Source: CAZNER01 sp964572065
GTDB lineage: Bacteria; Patescibacteriota; Dojkabacteria; JAHIVN01
NCBI GenBank assembly: GCA_964572065.1
Contig: CAZNER010000007.1
Location: forward strand, 1 to 41,996
Direction: 5' to 3'
DNA: 41,996 nt
The notes below the pieces were generated by a model. It ran no database searches. It saw only the letters and a program-made list of their open reading frames with translations, and had not been told where the DNA came from. Both the position numbers and the translations under genes were made by a program. Of the stretch, positions 26,628 to 34,147 are shown piece by piece (the first letter of the stretch is position 1; each line of letters starts with the position of its first letter).

Positions 26628-27027
26628 ATCCAGTAAGACATTCTTGTAATGCATCTTTTAAAACTCTTGCCACATTTTCTACCATTCTAGTGAATCCTGC
26701 TTTCACTTCATAATTTAAGATTTCATCCATATAATAACTATGTGTTATAACTAATTCACCCCAGGAAACAAAAATTTTACCTAAAACTAAATATGGTTTT
26801 CCTCCATTTATTGGAAAAGGAGTGAACAAAACCTGAAAACTAGTATATCCATTATCTTTTGGATCCGGATACATCTCAGGATCTAAAGCAATATCAATTC
26901 GTCCTTTACCAGGAATTACAATTGTAGGAAGCAGAGATTCTCCACTTCCCTCACCTACACTTTCTACTTCAATACCCACAACAATAGCTACTATTTTAAA
27001 AAATAAAAAACTGCATGAAGCAGTCAT
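26611..27027 (-). CDS. Hypothetical protein starting within a terminator-like hairpin
   Basis: Up to 138 aa, not recognised. The body is a soluble-looking domain (PTIVIPGKGRIDIALDPEMY, then KPYLVLGKIFVSWGELVITH) ending in an amphipathic helix. The first ATG (27027) lies just ahead of a hairpin followed by a T-rich run, and only about five bases after the predicted transcription start, so it may be nearly leaderless. A GTG at 26979 would give a protein without the hydrophobic N-terminus and is a real alternative. It overlaps the 3' end of the beta subunit gene by 17 bases, tail to tail. The family is not assigned. Confidence 0.5.
   Translation of the reverse strand: MTASCSFLFFKIVAIVVGIEVESVGEGSGESLLPTIVIPGKGRIDIALDPEMYPDPKDNGYTSFQVLFTPFPINGGKPYLVLGKIFVSWGELVITHSYYMDEILNYEVKAGFTRMVENVARVLKDALQECLTGSTQTL
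26998..27024 (-). terminator. Terminator-like hairpin at the start of the hypothetical gene
   Basis: On the minus strand: ACTGC, loop TTCAT, GCAGT, then T-rich TTTTTATTTTTT. The stem is only five pairs. It begins about eight bases after the predicted start of transcription, so it might act as an early attenuator. Confidence 0.4.
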
Positions 27028-27038
27028 TTTGGCTTGTA

Positions 27039-27066
27039 ATTATAACAAAGAATTTTAATATTTCAA
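27039..27066 (-). promoter_or_regulatory. Promoter of the 26611-27027 hypothetical gene
   Basis: On the minus strand: -35 TTGAAA (27061-27066), a 16-base spacer and perfect -10 TATAAT (27039-27044). Transcription would start near 27032. Confidence 0.55.
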
Positions 27067-27313
27067 ATATACCCAATATATCAACTATATATCCGATTTA
27101 TATAGTGTTTTTGAAAAAAAATATGAATGAATTAATACTAAATAATCTTTATCCATGATCTTAAAAATTAAAAATTTCTCTTTTTTAAATTTCTTATTCA
27201 ATAACTGAAAAACCGCTTTGAACCTTACTGTTGTTCTTTCCTTACCTAAACATACATCTATAAACTTTTTTGTAAAAATTTAAAAATAGATTATAGAAGA
27301 AATCTTTTAATGC

Positions 27314-27350
27314 AAAAACAGGGTGTTTTTTGTATCTCAAAAAACACCCT
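27314..27350 (-). terminator. Strong hairpin, probable second terminator
   Basis: Perfect 13-bp stem AGGGTGTTTTTTG with a five-base loop (27320-27350). On the minus strand it is followed by GTTTTTG, which suggests intrinsic termination of minus-strand transcription. It directly follows the hairpin at 27351-27371. Confidence 0.5.
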
Positions 27351-27416
27351 AAAAAATCCGCCAATGGCGGACCACCGCAGTAACATTTCCCTAAAACCCT
27401 AAAATTTATACTCCTT
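27351..27416 (-). ncRNA. Candidate small RNA with its own promoter and terminator
   Basis: A predicted start near 27416 and an intrinsic terminator (TCCGCC, ATT, GGCGGA, then six Ts, 27351-27371) would give a transcript of about 65 bases. No convincing protein frame fits it; a 31-codon frame starting inside would run through both terminators. No similarity to a known RNA family was recognised. Confidence 0.3.
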
Positions 27417-27422
27417 AAAAAT

Positions 27423-27451
27423 TATATAGTTTTTTTACAAAAATTGTGCAA
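27423..27451 (-). promoter_or_regulatory. Promoter of the candidate small RNA
   Basis: On the minus strand: -35 TTGCAC (27446-27451), a 17-base spacer and -10 TATATA (27423-27428). No annotated minus-strand gene follows before two terminators. Confidence 0.4.
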
Positions 27452-27532
27452 TACTGAATGAATAAGAAATGTTAACTTTCAAAAATAATATTATTTGCAA
27501 AAATATATATTTCTTGAGAAAATAACTCCGCA

Positions 27533-28669
27533 GTGGGCAAAAAGCTATTGAAAACAATTACATTATTATGTTTTATTTTTATACTCTTTACATTCCCCAT
27601 AAGAGCTCAGGAAGATACTTCCAATAACCAGGAAATAAAATATAAAGCCAAAATAGTTGATATTTTATATGAAGAATGTCCTGAAGAATACACTAAAGGC
27701 AATTGTTATTTCTTTAATTTAGAAATAATTGAAGGAGATAAAACTGGAGAACAAATTGAAAGCATAGCCAGCCCAAATGATGATCCAAAGTTAGATTCTC
27801 TAAATTATAAAAAAGGACAAAAGGTTTATGTAGTTGAGACACAAGTTGCTGATGAAACGCAATATTATGTAAAAGAACCTATACGAAATAAATCTCAATT
27901 AACACTTTTAATTCTCTTTATAGTTTTAGTTGTATTAATAGGAGGTTTACAGGGATTTACATCATTACTAGTACTAGGAATAAGTTTTATCATATTAATT
28001 GCATTTGTAATACCAATGATGCTGTCTGGAGCAAATCCTATCATAGCAAGTATTATTGGAAGCTCAATAATTATGACAACTTCTGTATATTTATCACATG
28101 GATTTAATAAAAAGACTTCAATAGCTCTTATCGGGACATTGATATCACTTATTCTAACTGCTATATTAGCTTCAATTTATACTCAATTCTCCAGGTTAAC
28201 AGGCTACTCAACAGATGAAGCAACATTTCTTATACAACTTATTGATAAACCTCTAAATATGCAAGGGATTTTGCTTGCAAGTATAATAATCGGCGGCATA
28301 GGAATCCTTGATGATATAACTGTAAGCCAAGTTTCTACAATAGTGGAACTTTTTAAAGCAAACTCTTCCTTTACATGGCAGCAACTTTTTAAAAGATCAA
28401 TGAGAGTCGGCAGGGACCATATATCATCCATGGTGAATACTTTAGTACTCGCCTACACAGGCTCTGCACTTCCATTAATTATGCTTTTTATTGCATCAGG
28501 CGCAGAACTTAACGAAATTCTCAACACAGAAATCATTGCAGAAGAAATAGTACGTACTCTTGTCGGCAGCATTGGTTTGATACTAGCTGTCCCAATAACG
28601 TCATTAATAGCCTGTATAATCATAACTGGAAAACAAAGTTCAAATATACAAAGACGTATTCCTAGATAA
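27533..28669 (+). CDS. YibE/F family membrane protein
   Basis: 378 aa, GTG start. A signal peptide (ITLLCFIFILFTFPIRAQ) is followed by an outside beta-rich domain of about 100 residues (AKIVDILYEECPEEY, then YKKGQKVYVVETQ). After this come seven or so transmembrane helices with family motifs (IGGIGILDDITVSQVSTI, RVGRDHISSMVNTLVLAYTG). YibE/F proteins are conserved in Gram-positive and other bacteria, and their transport role is unproven. The gene stands alone, well separated from both neighbours. Confidence 0.88.
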   Translation: MGKKLLKTITLLCFIFILFTFPIRAQEDTSNNQEIKYKAKIVDILYEECPEEYTKGNCYFFNLEIIEGDKTGEQIESIASPNDDPKLDSLNYKKGQKVYVVETQVADETQYYVKEPIRNKSQLTLLILFIVLVVLIGGLQGFTSLLVLGISFIILIAFVIPMMLSGANPIIASIIGSSIIMTTSVYLSHGFNKKTSIALIGTLISLILTAILASIYTQFSRLTGYSTDEATFLIQLIDKPLNMQGILLASIIIGGIGILDDITVSQVSTIVELFKANSSFTWQQLFKRSMRVGRDHISSMVNTLVLAYTGSALPLIMLFIASGAELNEILNTEIIAEEIVRTLVGSIGLILAVPITSLIACIIITGKQSSNIQRRIPR

Positions 28670-28757
28670 ATTATTTCTAAAATACCCTCCAATTTTTAAA
28701 TAGTAGTATAATCTACTATAATAACTATTAATTAAATAAATTATCAAATAATCAGAA

Positions 28758-29075
28758 ATGACCATAAAAGAAATTACAGAGAAAATAATGAAGATAGCAG
28801 AAGAGAAAGGATTTGGGACAAAAAAAGACGAGATTAATGTAGGCGAAAAGATAGCTCTTATACATTCGGAAATATCTGAAGCATTTGAAGCATACCGCCA
28901 CAAAAATATGAAGGGCAAAGACGGCTTTTATGAAGAACTAGGTGACTGTATTCAAAGAATTCTTCACTTATGTGGTATATTTAATATAGATATTGAGAAA
29001 GAAATTCTCAAAAAAATAAATTATAATCAAACTAGAAATTGGAATTGGAAAAAGATCAATGAAAAACATTCTTAA
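28758..29075 (+). CDS. MazG-like NTP pyrophosphohydrolase
   Basis: 105 aa all-alpha protein. The metal-binding pattern of the MazG / all-alpha NTP pyrophosphatase fold is present: two glutamates in HSEISEAFEAYRH and the E-E-D set in FYEELGDCIQRILHL. Such enzymes hydrolyse NTPs or dNTPs to the monophosphate and pyrophosphate, cleaning damaged or excess nucleotides. One domain only; the double-domain MazG is longer. It is a single gene, convergent with the acetyl-CoA synthetase gene. Confidence 0.8.
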   Translation: MTIKEITEKIMKIAEEKGFGTKKDEINVGEKIALIHSEISEAFEAYRHKNMKGKDGFYEELGDCIQRILHLCGIFNIDIEKEILKKINYNQTRNWNWKKINEKHS

Positions 29076-29110
29076 TACTAATTATGATTTAACTGCATTG
29101 CTAATCAAAT

Positions 29111-31228
29111 TTAATCTAAAATCATCTTCACATCTGCTGCCCAGACATTTTTTCCTTTAGCAAATAAAGGATTTATATCCAATTCAGATATTTGTGGAAA
29201 GTCATTAACTAATTGATTCAACCCAGCTAATACTTCTTCAATTTTACCTAAATTATATTTCCTGCCTCTTGCTCCTTTCAAAATTTTACTTACCTTTGTC
29301 TCATTTATCATTTCATCAATATCCCTATTCGAAAAAGGAGAAATTCTTAAAGAAACATCTTTATAAACCTCCGTATATATTCCTCCCATACCAAATACAA
29401 TTACATGTCCAAATCCTCCCCTTCTTAACATTTTTTCTCCATCTAAATCTACAAACTGATTCTTATTAAGCTTAACTCCAATTATAAGCTCAAGAGCATC
29501 TTTAACAAAATGCTGCATTTCAATTTTATACTCTTTAAGTTTCAATTTATTTGCAAGTTTTTCTAATTCACTAAAAGCACTCCCTAATTCTTCGTCAGCA
29601 TTAATATTCAATTTGACAGCATTAATATCTACTTTATGAAGTAGCTTAGGGTGAATTAGTTTCATAACTACTGGATATGAAAGTTGCTTTGCAAATTTCC
29701 TCGCTGCAGCTATATCTTGAGGAAAATAGGATTCTAAAACCGGAATATTATACAACTTTAATATCTTTTCGGATATCTGCGCACCTATAGATCCATGACT
29801 ATCCTTAATTATACTCCCGACCTTAGATCTATTTTTTTTACTAACAACATTTTTGACCCTATTTATGTTTTTTCTCTTCTTTAATTTTTTACTGTTTAAT
29901 AAATTATTTAAAGACTTAACAGCATCTGTTGGATAACAAATATAAGGTAGATCCTTCTTTTTTAAAATTTCAATTCCTTTCTTTACTTCTTTTCCTCCAA
30001 TAAAAACTGATATTATACTTTTTTCTGTCTTTCTAGAAATATTATAAATAACTTCAGCAGTTTCTTCTATTTCGGTCATTAATTGAGGAGTAAGTATAAC
30101 TATCACACCATCTACATTTTTATCTTTAACAACAGTCTTCAAAGCTACTTGATATCTATCTGACAAAGCATCACCCAGTACATCAACTGGATTTCTAAAA
30201 TTTGCTGCTCCAGGAAGCTTTAACGCCAAATACTGCTGGTTCTTATTAGTCAATTCAGCTAATTTAAGCCCATTCAATTCAGCTGCATCTGTAGTAATGA
30301 CTCCGGGTCCGCCTGCGTTAGTAACAATTGCAATTCGGTTTCCTTTCATTTCTTTTCCGCAAGAATACAATTTCATTATGTTAAAAAGATCCTCTATCGT
30401 TTCGACTCTTAAAACTCTAGCCTGTTTTAATGCTTTGGATACAATAAGATCATCCTGAGCTAATGACCCTGTATGAGAACCTAAAGCTTTCTTTGCTGCC
30501 TGAGACTTACCTGGCTTTAAAATAATAATTGGCTTTTCTATTTTAGAAGTAATTTTCAGAAATTCCTTTCCGTCATAAAAATCCTCAAGATATAAAGCTA
30601 TTGCTTCTATATCCTTATCTTTTGAAAAATATTCAAGAAAATCATTTTCCGAGAGATCAGCTTTATTGCCAATAGATATAAAATGTGAAAGCCCTACTCC
30701 GCTTTCTTCAGCCCAGTCAAGAACAGATGTACCTAAAGCTCCTGATTGTGAAAGAAATGCTATTTTACCTTCTTTAACCTCATTAATAGCAAATGTAGCA
30801 TTTAACTTTACATTAGAAGAAATAATTCCTAAACAATTTGGTCCTAATACATTTATCCCTTTGCTATTTGCTAATCTTTTAATTTTTAACTCTTCTTTCA
30901 ATCCTTCTTGGCCAGTTTCGGAAAAGCCTGAAGATATGATAACAACATTTTTAACTCCCTTTTCACCACAGTTTTCTATTACCTGACAAACAAATTTCGA
31001 AGGAATAGCAATTACAACTAAATCGACTTCTTCATGTATTGACTTCACATCTTTAAAGCATTTATACTTTCCAATCTTTTGGGCTTTTGGATTAACCGGA
31101 TGTACCTTTCCTTTATACCCGTGATTGAGAATACTCTCAAAAACAAACCTCCCTAATTTTGTTTTATCTCGAGAAACACCTATAACTGCTATTGATTTGG
31201 GCTCTAACAAACTTTTTAAATCTATCAT
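29111..31228 (-). CDS. ADP-forming acetate-CoA ligase, fused alpha-beta
   Basis: 705 aa. The alpha part has a CoA-binding Rossmann domain (SIAVIGVSRDKTKLGRFVFE), a ligase-CoA domain (AFLSQSGALGTSVLDWAE) and the phosphorylatable histidine H252 in LGSHTGSLAQDD. The beta part (about residue 475 on) is an ATP-grasp domain (YPVVMKLIHPKLLHKVD, then GGFGHVIVFGMGGIYTE, ending SELDINPLFAKG). The enzyme converts acetyl-CoA, ADP and phosphate to acetate and ATP. It probably works with the 2-oxoacid:ferredoxin oxidoreductase 3 kb away. It starts one base after the Nudix gene stop, so trmD, the Nudix gene and this gene look like one transcript. Confidence 0.92.
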   Translation of the reverse strand: MIDLKSLLEPKSIAVIGVSRDKTKLGRFVFESILNHGYKGKVHPVNPKAQKIGKYKCFKDVKSIHEEVDLVVIAIPSKFVCQVIENCGEKGVKNVVIISSGFSETGQEGLKEELKIKRLANSKGINVLGPNCLGIISSNVKLNATFAINEVKEGKIAFLSQSGALGTSVLDWAEESGVGLSHFISIGNKADLSENDFLEYFSKDKDIEAIALYLEDFYDGKEFLKITSKIEKPIIILKPGKSQAAKKALGSHTGSLAQDDLIVSKALKQARVLRVETIEDLFNIMKLYSCGKEMKGNRIAIVTNAGGPGVITTDAAELNGLKLAELTNKNQQYLALKLPGAANFRNPVDVLGDALSDRYQVALKTVVKDKNVDGVIVILTPQLMTEIEETAEVIYNISRKTEKSIISVFIGGKEVKKGIEILKKKDLPYICYPTDAVKSLNNLLNSKKLKKRKNINRVKNVVSKKNRSKVGSIIKDSHGSIGAQISEKILKLYNIPVLESYFPQDIAAARKFAKQLSYPVVMKLIHPKLLHKVDINAVKLNINADEELGSAFSELEKLANKLKLKEYKIEMQHFVKDALELIIGVKLNKNQFVDLDGEKMLRRGGFGHVIVFGMGGIYTEVYKDVSLRISPFSNRDIDEMINETKVSKILKGARGRKYNLGKIEEVLAGLNQLVNDFPQISELDINPLFAKGKNVWAADVKMILD

Positions 31229-31229
31229 T

Positions 31230-31751
31230 CTACAATATATTTTTAAATATTAATTCCTTGTTCTTTTTAATAATTGGCATCCAATACTCTAGCATACTTT
31301 TAACTTTATTTCTTCTCTTAAGAAACCCCTCTAATTCTGTAAATTTAATCAATCTAATCTTTTCGATTTCATTCCTGTCAATTTCAAATGGTCCATCACT
31401 ATAACCGAAGTATAGATGGGCTAATTCCTGTTCATGCTCAAATTTGTATAACTTCTTACTTATAAATGTTAATTCCGCTTTTATACCTAATTCTTCTTTT
31501 AACTCTTTCTCTGCTGTTTTTCCAGGACTTGATCCGCTCTCAACATGTCCTCCCGCAGAAATTTCCCAACAACCTGCACCATATCTTTTCTTTAACGATC
31601 TTCGCTGAACCAATATTTCATCTCTGGAGTTAATAATTAATATATTAACTGTCATATGGATTTTATTCGGACTATGATGCAAATTTTCTCTTGTATCCTT
31701 ACCAACAACATTACCCTTTTTATCAATTATGTCAAGATACTCAACCTTCAT
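31230..31751 (-). CDS. Nudix hydrolase
   Basis: 173 aa. The Nudix box is recognisable (GGHVESGSSPGKTAEKELKE, then ELGI) but degenerate: the first glutamate of the consensus is a serine and the arginine before the glutamates is a lysine. The metal-binding glutamates of the helix are kept. The N-terminus (YLDIIDKKGNVVGKDTREN) and the phrase LVQRRSLKKRYGAGCWEIS resemble the isopentenyl-diphosphate isomerase-like branch of the family. The substrate is unknown. It sits 27 bases downstream of trmD and immediately upstream of the acetyl-CoA synthetase. Confidence 0.85.
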   Translation of the reverse strand: MKVEYLDIIDKKGNVVGKDTRENLHHSPNKIHMTVNILIINSRDEILVQRRSLKKRYGAGCWEISAGGHVESGSSPGKTAEKELKEELGIKAELTFISKKLYKFEHEQELAHLYFGYSDGPFEIDRNEIEKIRLIKFTELEGFLKRRNKVKSMLEYWMPIIKKNKELIFKNIL

Positions 31752-31778
31752 TATTTAAACTCTGACAATATAAAAACA

Positions 31779-32549
31779 TCACTGTAAAATTTCTTGTTTA
31801 TTTTTCATCCTCCAATCTTTAATCTTCTTATGATCACCACTTAATAAAACTTCAGGAACTTTCAATACTTTTCCTTCTTTTGTTTTGAATTCAGCTGGTC
31901 GGGTATATTGAGGATATTCTAAATAACTAAATACTGATCGTTTATCCTGAGCAAAGCCGAAGGACTTGCCGCCTGTCCTGAGCAACTTGTGGTGAGAGAA
32001 ATCGAACCAAGTCGAAGGACTATCAGCTTTAGTATCCATAGAAAACGATTCTTCATCTAATGACTCAACATTTCCTAATACACCTGGAATTAAACGCACT
32101 ACAGCGTCAGTTAATGCCATCGCAGGTATCTCACCACCTGTTAATACAAAATTTCCGATAGATAAACATTCATCTACTAGATACTCCCCCACTCTATTAT
32201 CGATACCTTCATAATGCCCGCATATAAGTATTAAATGTTCTTTTTTTGATAATTTCCGCACTTTTTCCTGCATAATTCTTTCACCTTTTGCGGTAAATAA
32301 TATCCTCCATGCTTTATGGCTTTCATCTAATTCTAGTAAAGCTCTATAAATTGGCTCAATTTTCATAACCATCCCAGCACCCCCGCCAAAAGGCTTATCA
32401 TCTACTGTCTTATGCTTATCATCTGTCCACTTACGAAGATCATGAATATTTATTTTAACCTTTCTCGAATCTCTTGCCCTTTTAACAATAGACTCCTGGA
32501 AAGGAGATTCAAACATTTTTGGAAAGATAGTAAGAATATCAATAATCAC
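31779..32549 (-). CDS. trmD: tRNA (guanine37-N1)-methyltransferase TrmD with in-frame repeat insertion
   Basis: 256 aa, GTG start. Methylates G37 next to the anticodon to prevent frameshifting. The SPOUT knot with its SAM pocket is present (CGHYEGIDNRVGEYLVDE, LSIGNFVLTGGEIPAMALTD), as is the C-terminal tRNA-binding domain (YPQYTRPAEF, VPEVLLSGDHKKIKDWR). Residues about 176-204, between ESFSMD and SVFSYLEYPQYTRP, are encoded by a palindromic repeat; without it the protein would be about 227 aa. The site is the interdomain linker, where extra residues may be tolerated. At the place of the usual catalytic aspartate (EDSF motif) the sequence reads EESF. The first 101 codons are duplicated at 34183-34485. 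Confidence 0.93.
   Translation of the reverse strand: MIIDILTIFPKMFESPFQESIVKRARDSRKVKINIHDLRKWTDDKHKTVDDKPFGGGAGMVMKIEPIYRALLELDESHKAWRILFTAKGERIMQEKVRKLSKKEHLILICGHYEGIDNRVGEYLVDECLSIGNFVLTGGEIPAMALTDAVVRLIPGVLGNVESLDEESFSMDTKADSPSTWFDFSHHKLLRTGGKSFGFAQDKRSVFSYLEYPQYTRPAEFKTKEGKVLKVPEVLLSGDHKKIKDWRMKNKQEILQ
31944..32020. repeat. Palindromic repeat element inside trmD
   Basis: Two hairpin units with related arms. ATCCTGAGCAAAGCCGAAGGAC is split here as ATCCTGAG and CGAAGGAC (31944-31965). The second unit starts GTCCTGAGCAACTTG (31975-31989) and ends CAAGTCGAAGGAC (32008-32020). The TCCTGAGC...GTCGAAGGAC arms are those of a palindromic word I know from many uncultured-bacterium genomes, whose translation often gives peptides like FGFAQDK, as here. 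It is more GC-rich than the flanks. Confidence 0.75.
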
Positions 32550-32598
32550 AATATTTAATATTAATTTAAAATGACTATCTTATTATAACTTAAAATGG
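32247..32598. repeat. 352-bp direct repeat, copy 1 (5' part and upstream of trmD)
   Basis: Base for base the same as 34183-34534, as far as I can read by eye. It covers codons 1-101 of trmD and 49 bases upstream, including a perfect -10 TATAAT on the minus strand (32582-32587). The offset is 1,936 bases. The repeat ends where trmD reads CATTTTAAG on the upstream side and in codon 101 on the other. Confidence 0.95.
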
Positions 32599-32606
32599 GA
32601 AATCTT

Positions 32607-33374
32607 TTAAAAATTTGCTAATTTTTTCATTGCAAGATATGTAACACTCTTATCGGTCATATCTCTCTTTAAATCCAGACCAAGATCAGCTGCAACTTTT
32701 TTAAGTTCAGGTATCACTTCTTCTCTTTCTCTATCAGTTATCAGTTCAATCTCGACTCCATTTTTAAAATCCTTAATATCATCCAGTACAATCTTATACT
32801 TTTTATAACGATAAACAACTCTGTCTTTATCAATTGTAATCATCTTCTTCAAATTCATAAGTCTCAACAAACTGCTAGTTTCATCATAATTATCTACATC
32901 AATCTCGGCTTCTAAGCAAGTATCATGTTTTCCCGGCTTTAATAATTTCTTAATTTCTAATGAAGTTTGAATCTTTCCGGTATAACCATTATCCTGCTCC
33001 CTTATTCTAAGACCATAACCTTTTGCATTATCAAACCAAATATCCTTCTCCTTCATACTTTTAATTGAATTCGGAATATACCAATGATCGATAATATGGC
33101 CGTGATATATTATTTCAGCACCTAAATTTAACAATTTCTTCTCTAACCTTTTACGATTTTCATTTACAAATCTTATTTCTATCTCTACTTTTCTATCTCT
33201 AGACTTTCTTTTCTCTAAAAAATCCTCAAGACTACTCTCTCTTATCCGAATATTCCTACCTACTCTATAATATTTTAATTCACCTTTCTTTATATATAAT
33301 CTAACAGTCTGCCAATGAACTTTTAAATATTCTGCTGTTTCTTTAATTGTCAACAAATTATCACTCATACTCAT
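32607..33374 (-). CDS. Excisionase-like HTH fused to CYTH domain
   Basis: 255 aa. Residues 6-56 are a MerR/excisionase-type helix-turn-helix (LTIKETAEYLKVHWQTVRLY, RVGRNIRIRESSLEDFLEK). From about residue 62 follows a CYTH domain (class IV adenylate cyclase / thiamine triphosphatase superfamily). The ExExK-type signature is VEIEIRF, with arginine for lysine, and later strands have the expected charged residues (GYGLRIREQD, LEAEIDVDNYD, IVLDDIKDFKNGVEIEL). CYTH enzymes bind triphosphates in a tunnel with metal. The fusion suggests a DNA-binding protein that senses or processes a triphosphate; this is inference. It has its own promoter and lies between the two trmD copies. Confidence 0.82.
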   Translation of the reverse strand: MSMSDNLLTIKETAEYLKVHWQTVRLYIKKGELKYYRVGRNIRIRESSLEDFLEKRKSRDRKVEIEIRFVNENRKRLEKKLLNLGAEIIYHGHIIDHWYIPNSIKSMKEKDIWFDNAKGYGLRIREQDNGYTGKIQTSLEIKKLLKPGKHDTCLEAEIDVDNYDETSSLLRLMNLKKMITIDKDRVVYRYKKYKIVLDDIKDFKNGVEIELITDREREEVIPELKKVAADLGLDLKRDMTDKSVTYLAMKKLANF

Positions 33375-33399
33375 TAGTTAATATTTTTAATTAGTTTTG

Positions 33400-33428
33400 A
33401 TTATATATTATTGCATCAATAGAAGCAA
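33400..33428 (-). promoter_or_regulatory. Promoter of the HTH-CYTH gene
   Basis: On the minus strand: -35 TTGCTT (33423-33428), a 17-base spacer and perfect -10 TATAAT (33400-33405), about 25 bases before the ATG at 33374. Confidence 0.55.
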
Positions 33429-33430
33429 AT

Positions 33431-33470
33431 AATTACCGCATTTTTACTGCGTATTTCCCGAATAATACAC
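33431..33470. repeat. Degenerate palindromic element after the unknown gene (copy B)
   Basis: Contains the stems GTATT/AATAC (33451-33455 with 33464-33468) and CGCA/TGCG. Nineteen bases at 33449-33467 match 16 of 19 bases at 34584-34602. Both copies lie directly downstream of a minus-strand gene. It could be a terminator-like element or a mobile palindrome. Confidence 0.45.
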
Positions 33471-33487
33471 AGTTAATAAAAAACAAA

Positions 33488-34096
33488 TTAATCTTTTCTA
33501 GATACAAGACTTGAAAAGACCTCAATTTTAGAAATCACTTCTTTAGCTAAAATTTTTGCATATTCATGAGATGGGCTTTTTGGATCAGGAGACAAAACCC
33601 ACTGCTGTGGTTCAAAATACCCCATTTCTTGTTCCAGTCCTTCTATTTTGTCGTTTCTCTTTTTAGCACTTTGTCCCCAATAACATATTGCTCTATAGGA
33701 TTCATCTATAGAACAACCAGCTTCAATAAGAATTTTTAATATGTAAGGAGAAACCGACCACCACCAAGTTGTTGAGCTATATTCTCTTAATGCGACTTTT
33801 GGCATCTGTCGATCACCTATAAAAAGAACAAGCAGTCCAAAAATATTTTCTTCAAGAGTTCTAGAAGTATCACACAATCTTTGAATATGACCTTTTAATC
33901 TTGGATTTCCCCTAAGATCCTCATATTTTTTAAGTAATACTTCTATACCAAACGGTAATTCATCGAAATATGAACTTACTTTTTCTAATGTTTCTGGAGG
34001 TATCTCTTTAAAATCTGTTTTATCTACACCTATGAATTTTAGTTCTCCATATACTTCCTCTCGTATACCAACCTTTCTTTGTCTATCTTTCTCCAT
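33488..34096 (-). CDS. Unknown soluble protein between the trmD repeats
   Basis: 202 aa, no family recognised. No signal peptide or clear transmembrane segment. It is rich in charged and aromatic residues; notable stretches are ELPFGIEVLLKKYEDLRG, LREYSSTTWWWSVSPYILKI and YRAICYWGQSAKKRND. The predicted structure is mainly helical. It begins with an ATG at 34096 and lies about 50 bases left of the truncated trmD copy and 110 bases upstream of the HTH-CYTH gene, all on the minus strand. The position suggests it came in together with the HTH-CYTH gene. An accessory or defence-type role would be speculation. Confidence 0.6.
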   Translation of the reverse strand: MEKDRQRKVGIREEVYGELKFIGVDKTDFKEIPPETLEKVSSYFDELPFGIEVLLKKYEDLRGNPRLKGHIQRLCDTSRTLEENIFGLLVLFIGDRQMPKVALREYSSTTWWWSVSPYILKILIEAGCSIDESYRAICYWGQSAKKRNDKIEGLEQEMGYFEPQQWVLSPDPKSPSHEYAKILAKEVISKIEVFSSLVSRKD

Positions 34097-34147
34097 TATT
34101 ACAACAAATAATTAATCTATCTATTAGTATACTATAGAATTACTCGT

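Larger units (their letters stand above)
27028..27532. other. 505-base non-coding region
   Basis: Between a minus-strand hypothetical gene and the plus-strand YibE/F gene. It contains two minus-strand promoters and two terminator-like hairpins on the same strand, described separately. The rest is A/T-rich with no convincing reading frame. I did not identify the promoter of the YibE/F gene with confidence. Confidence 0.4.
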
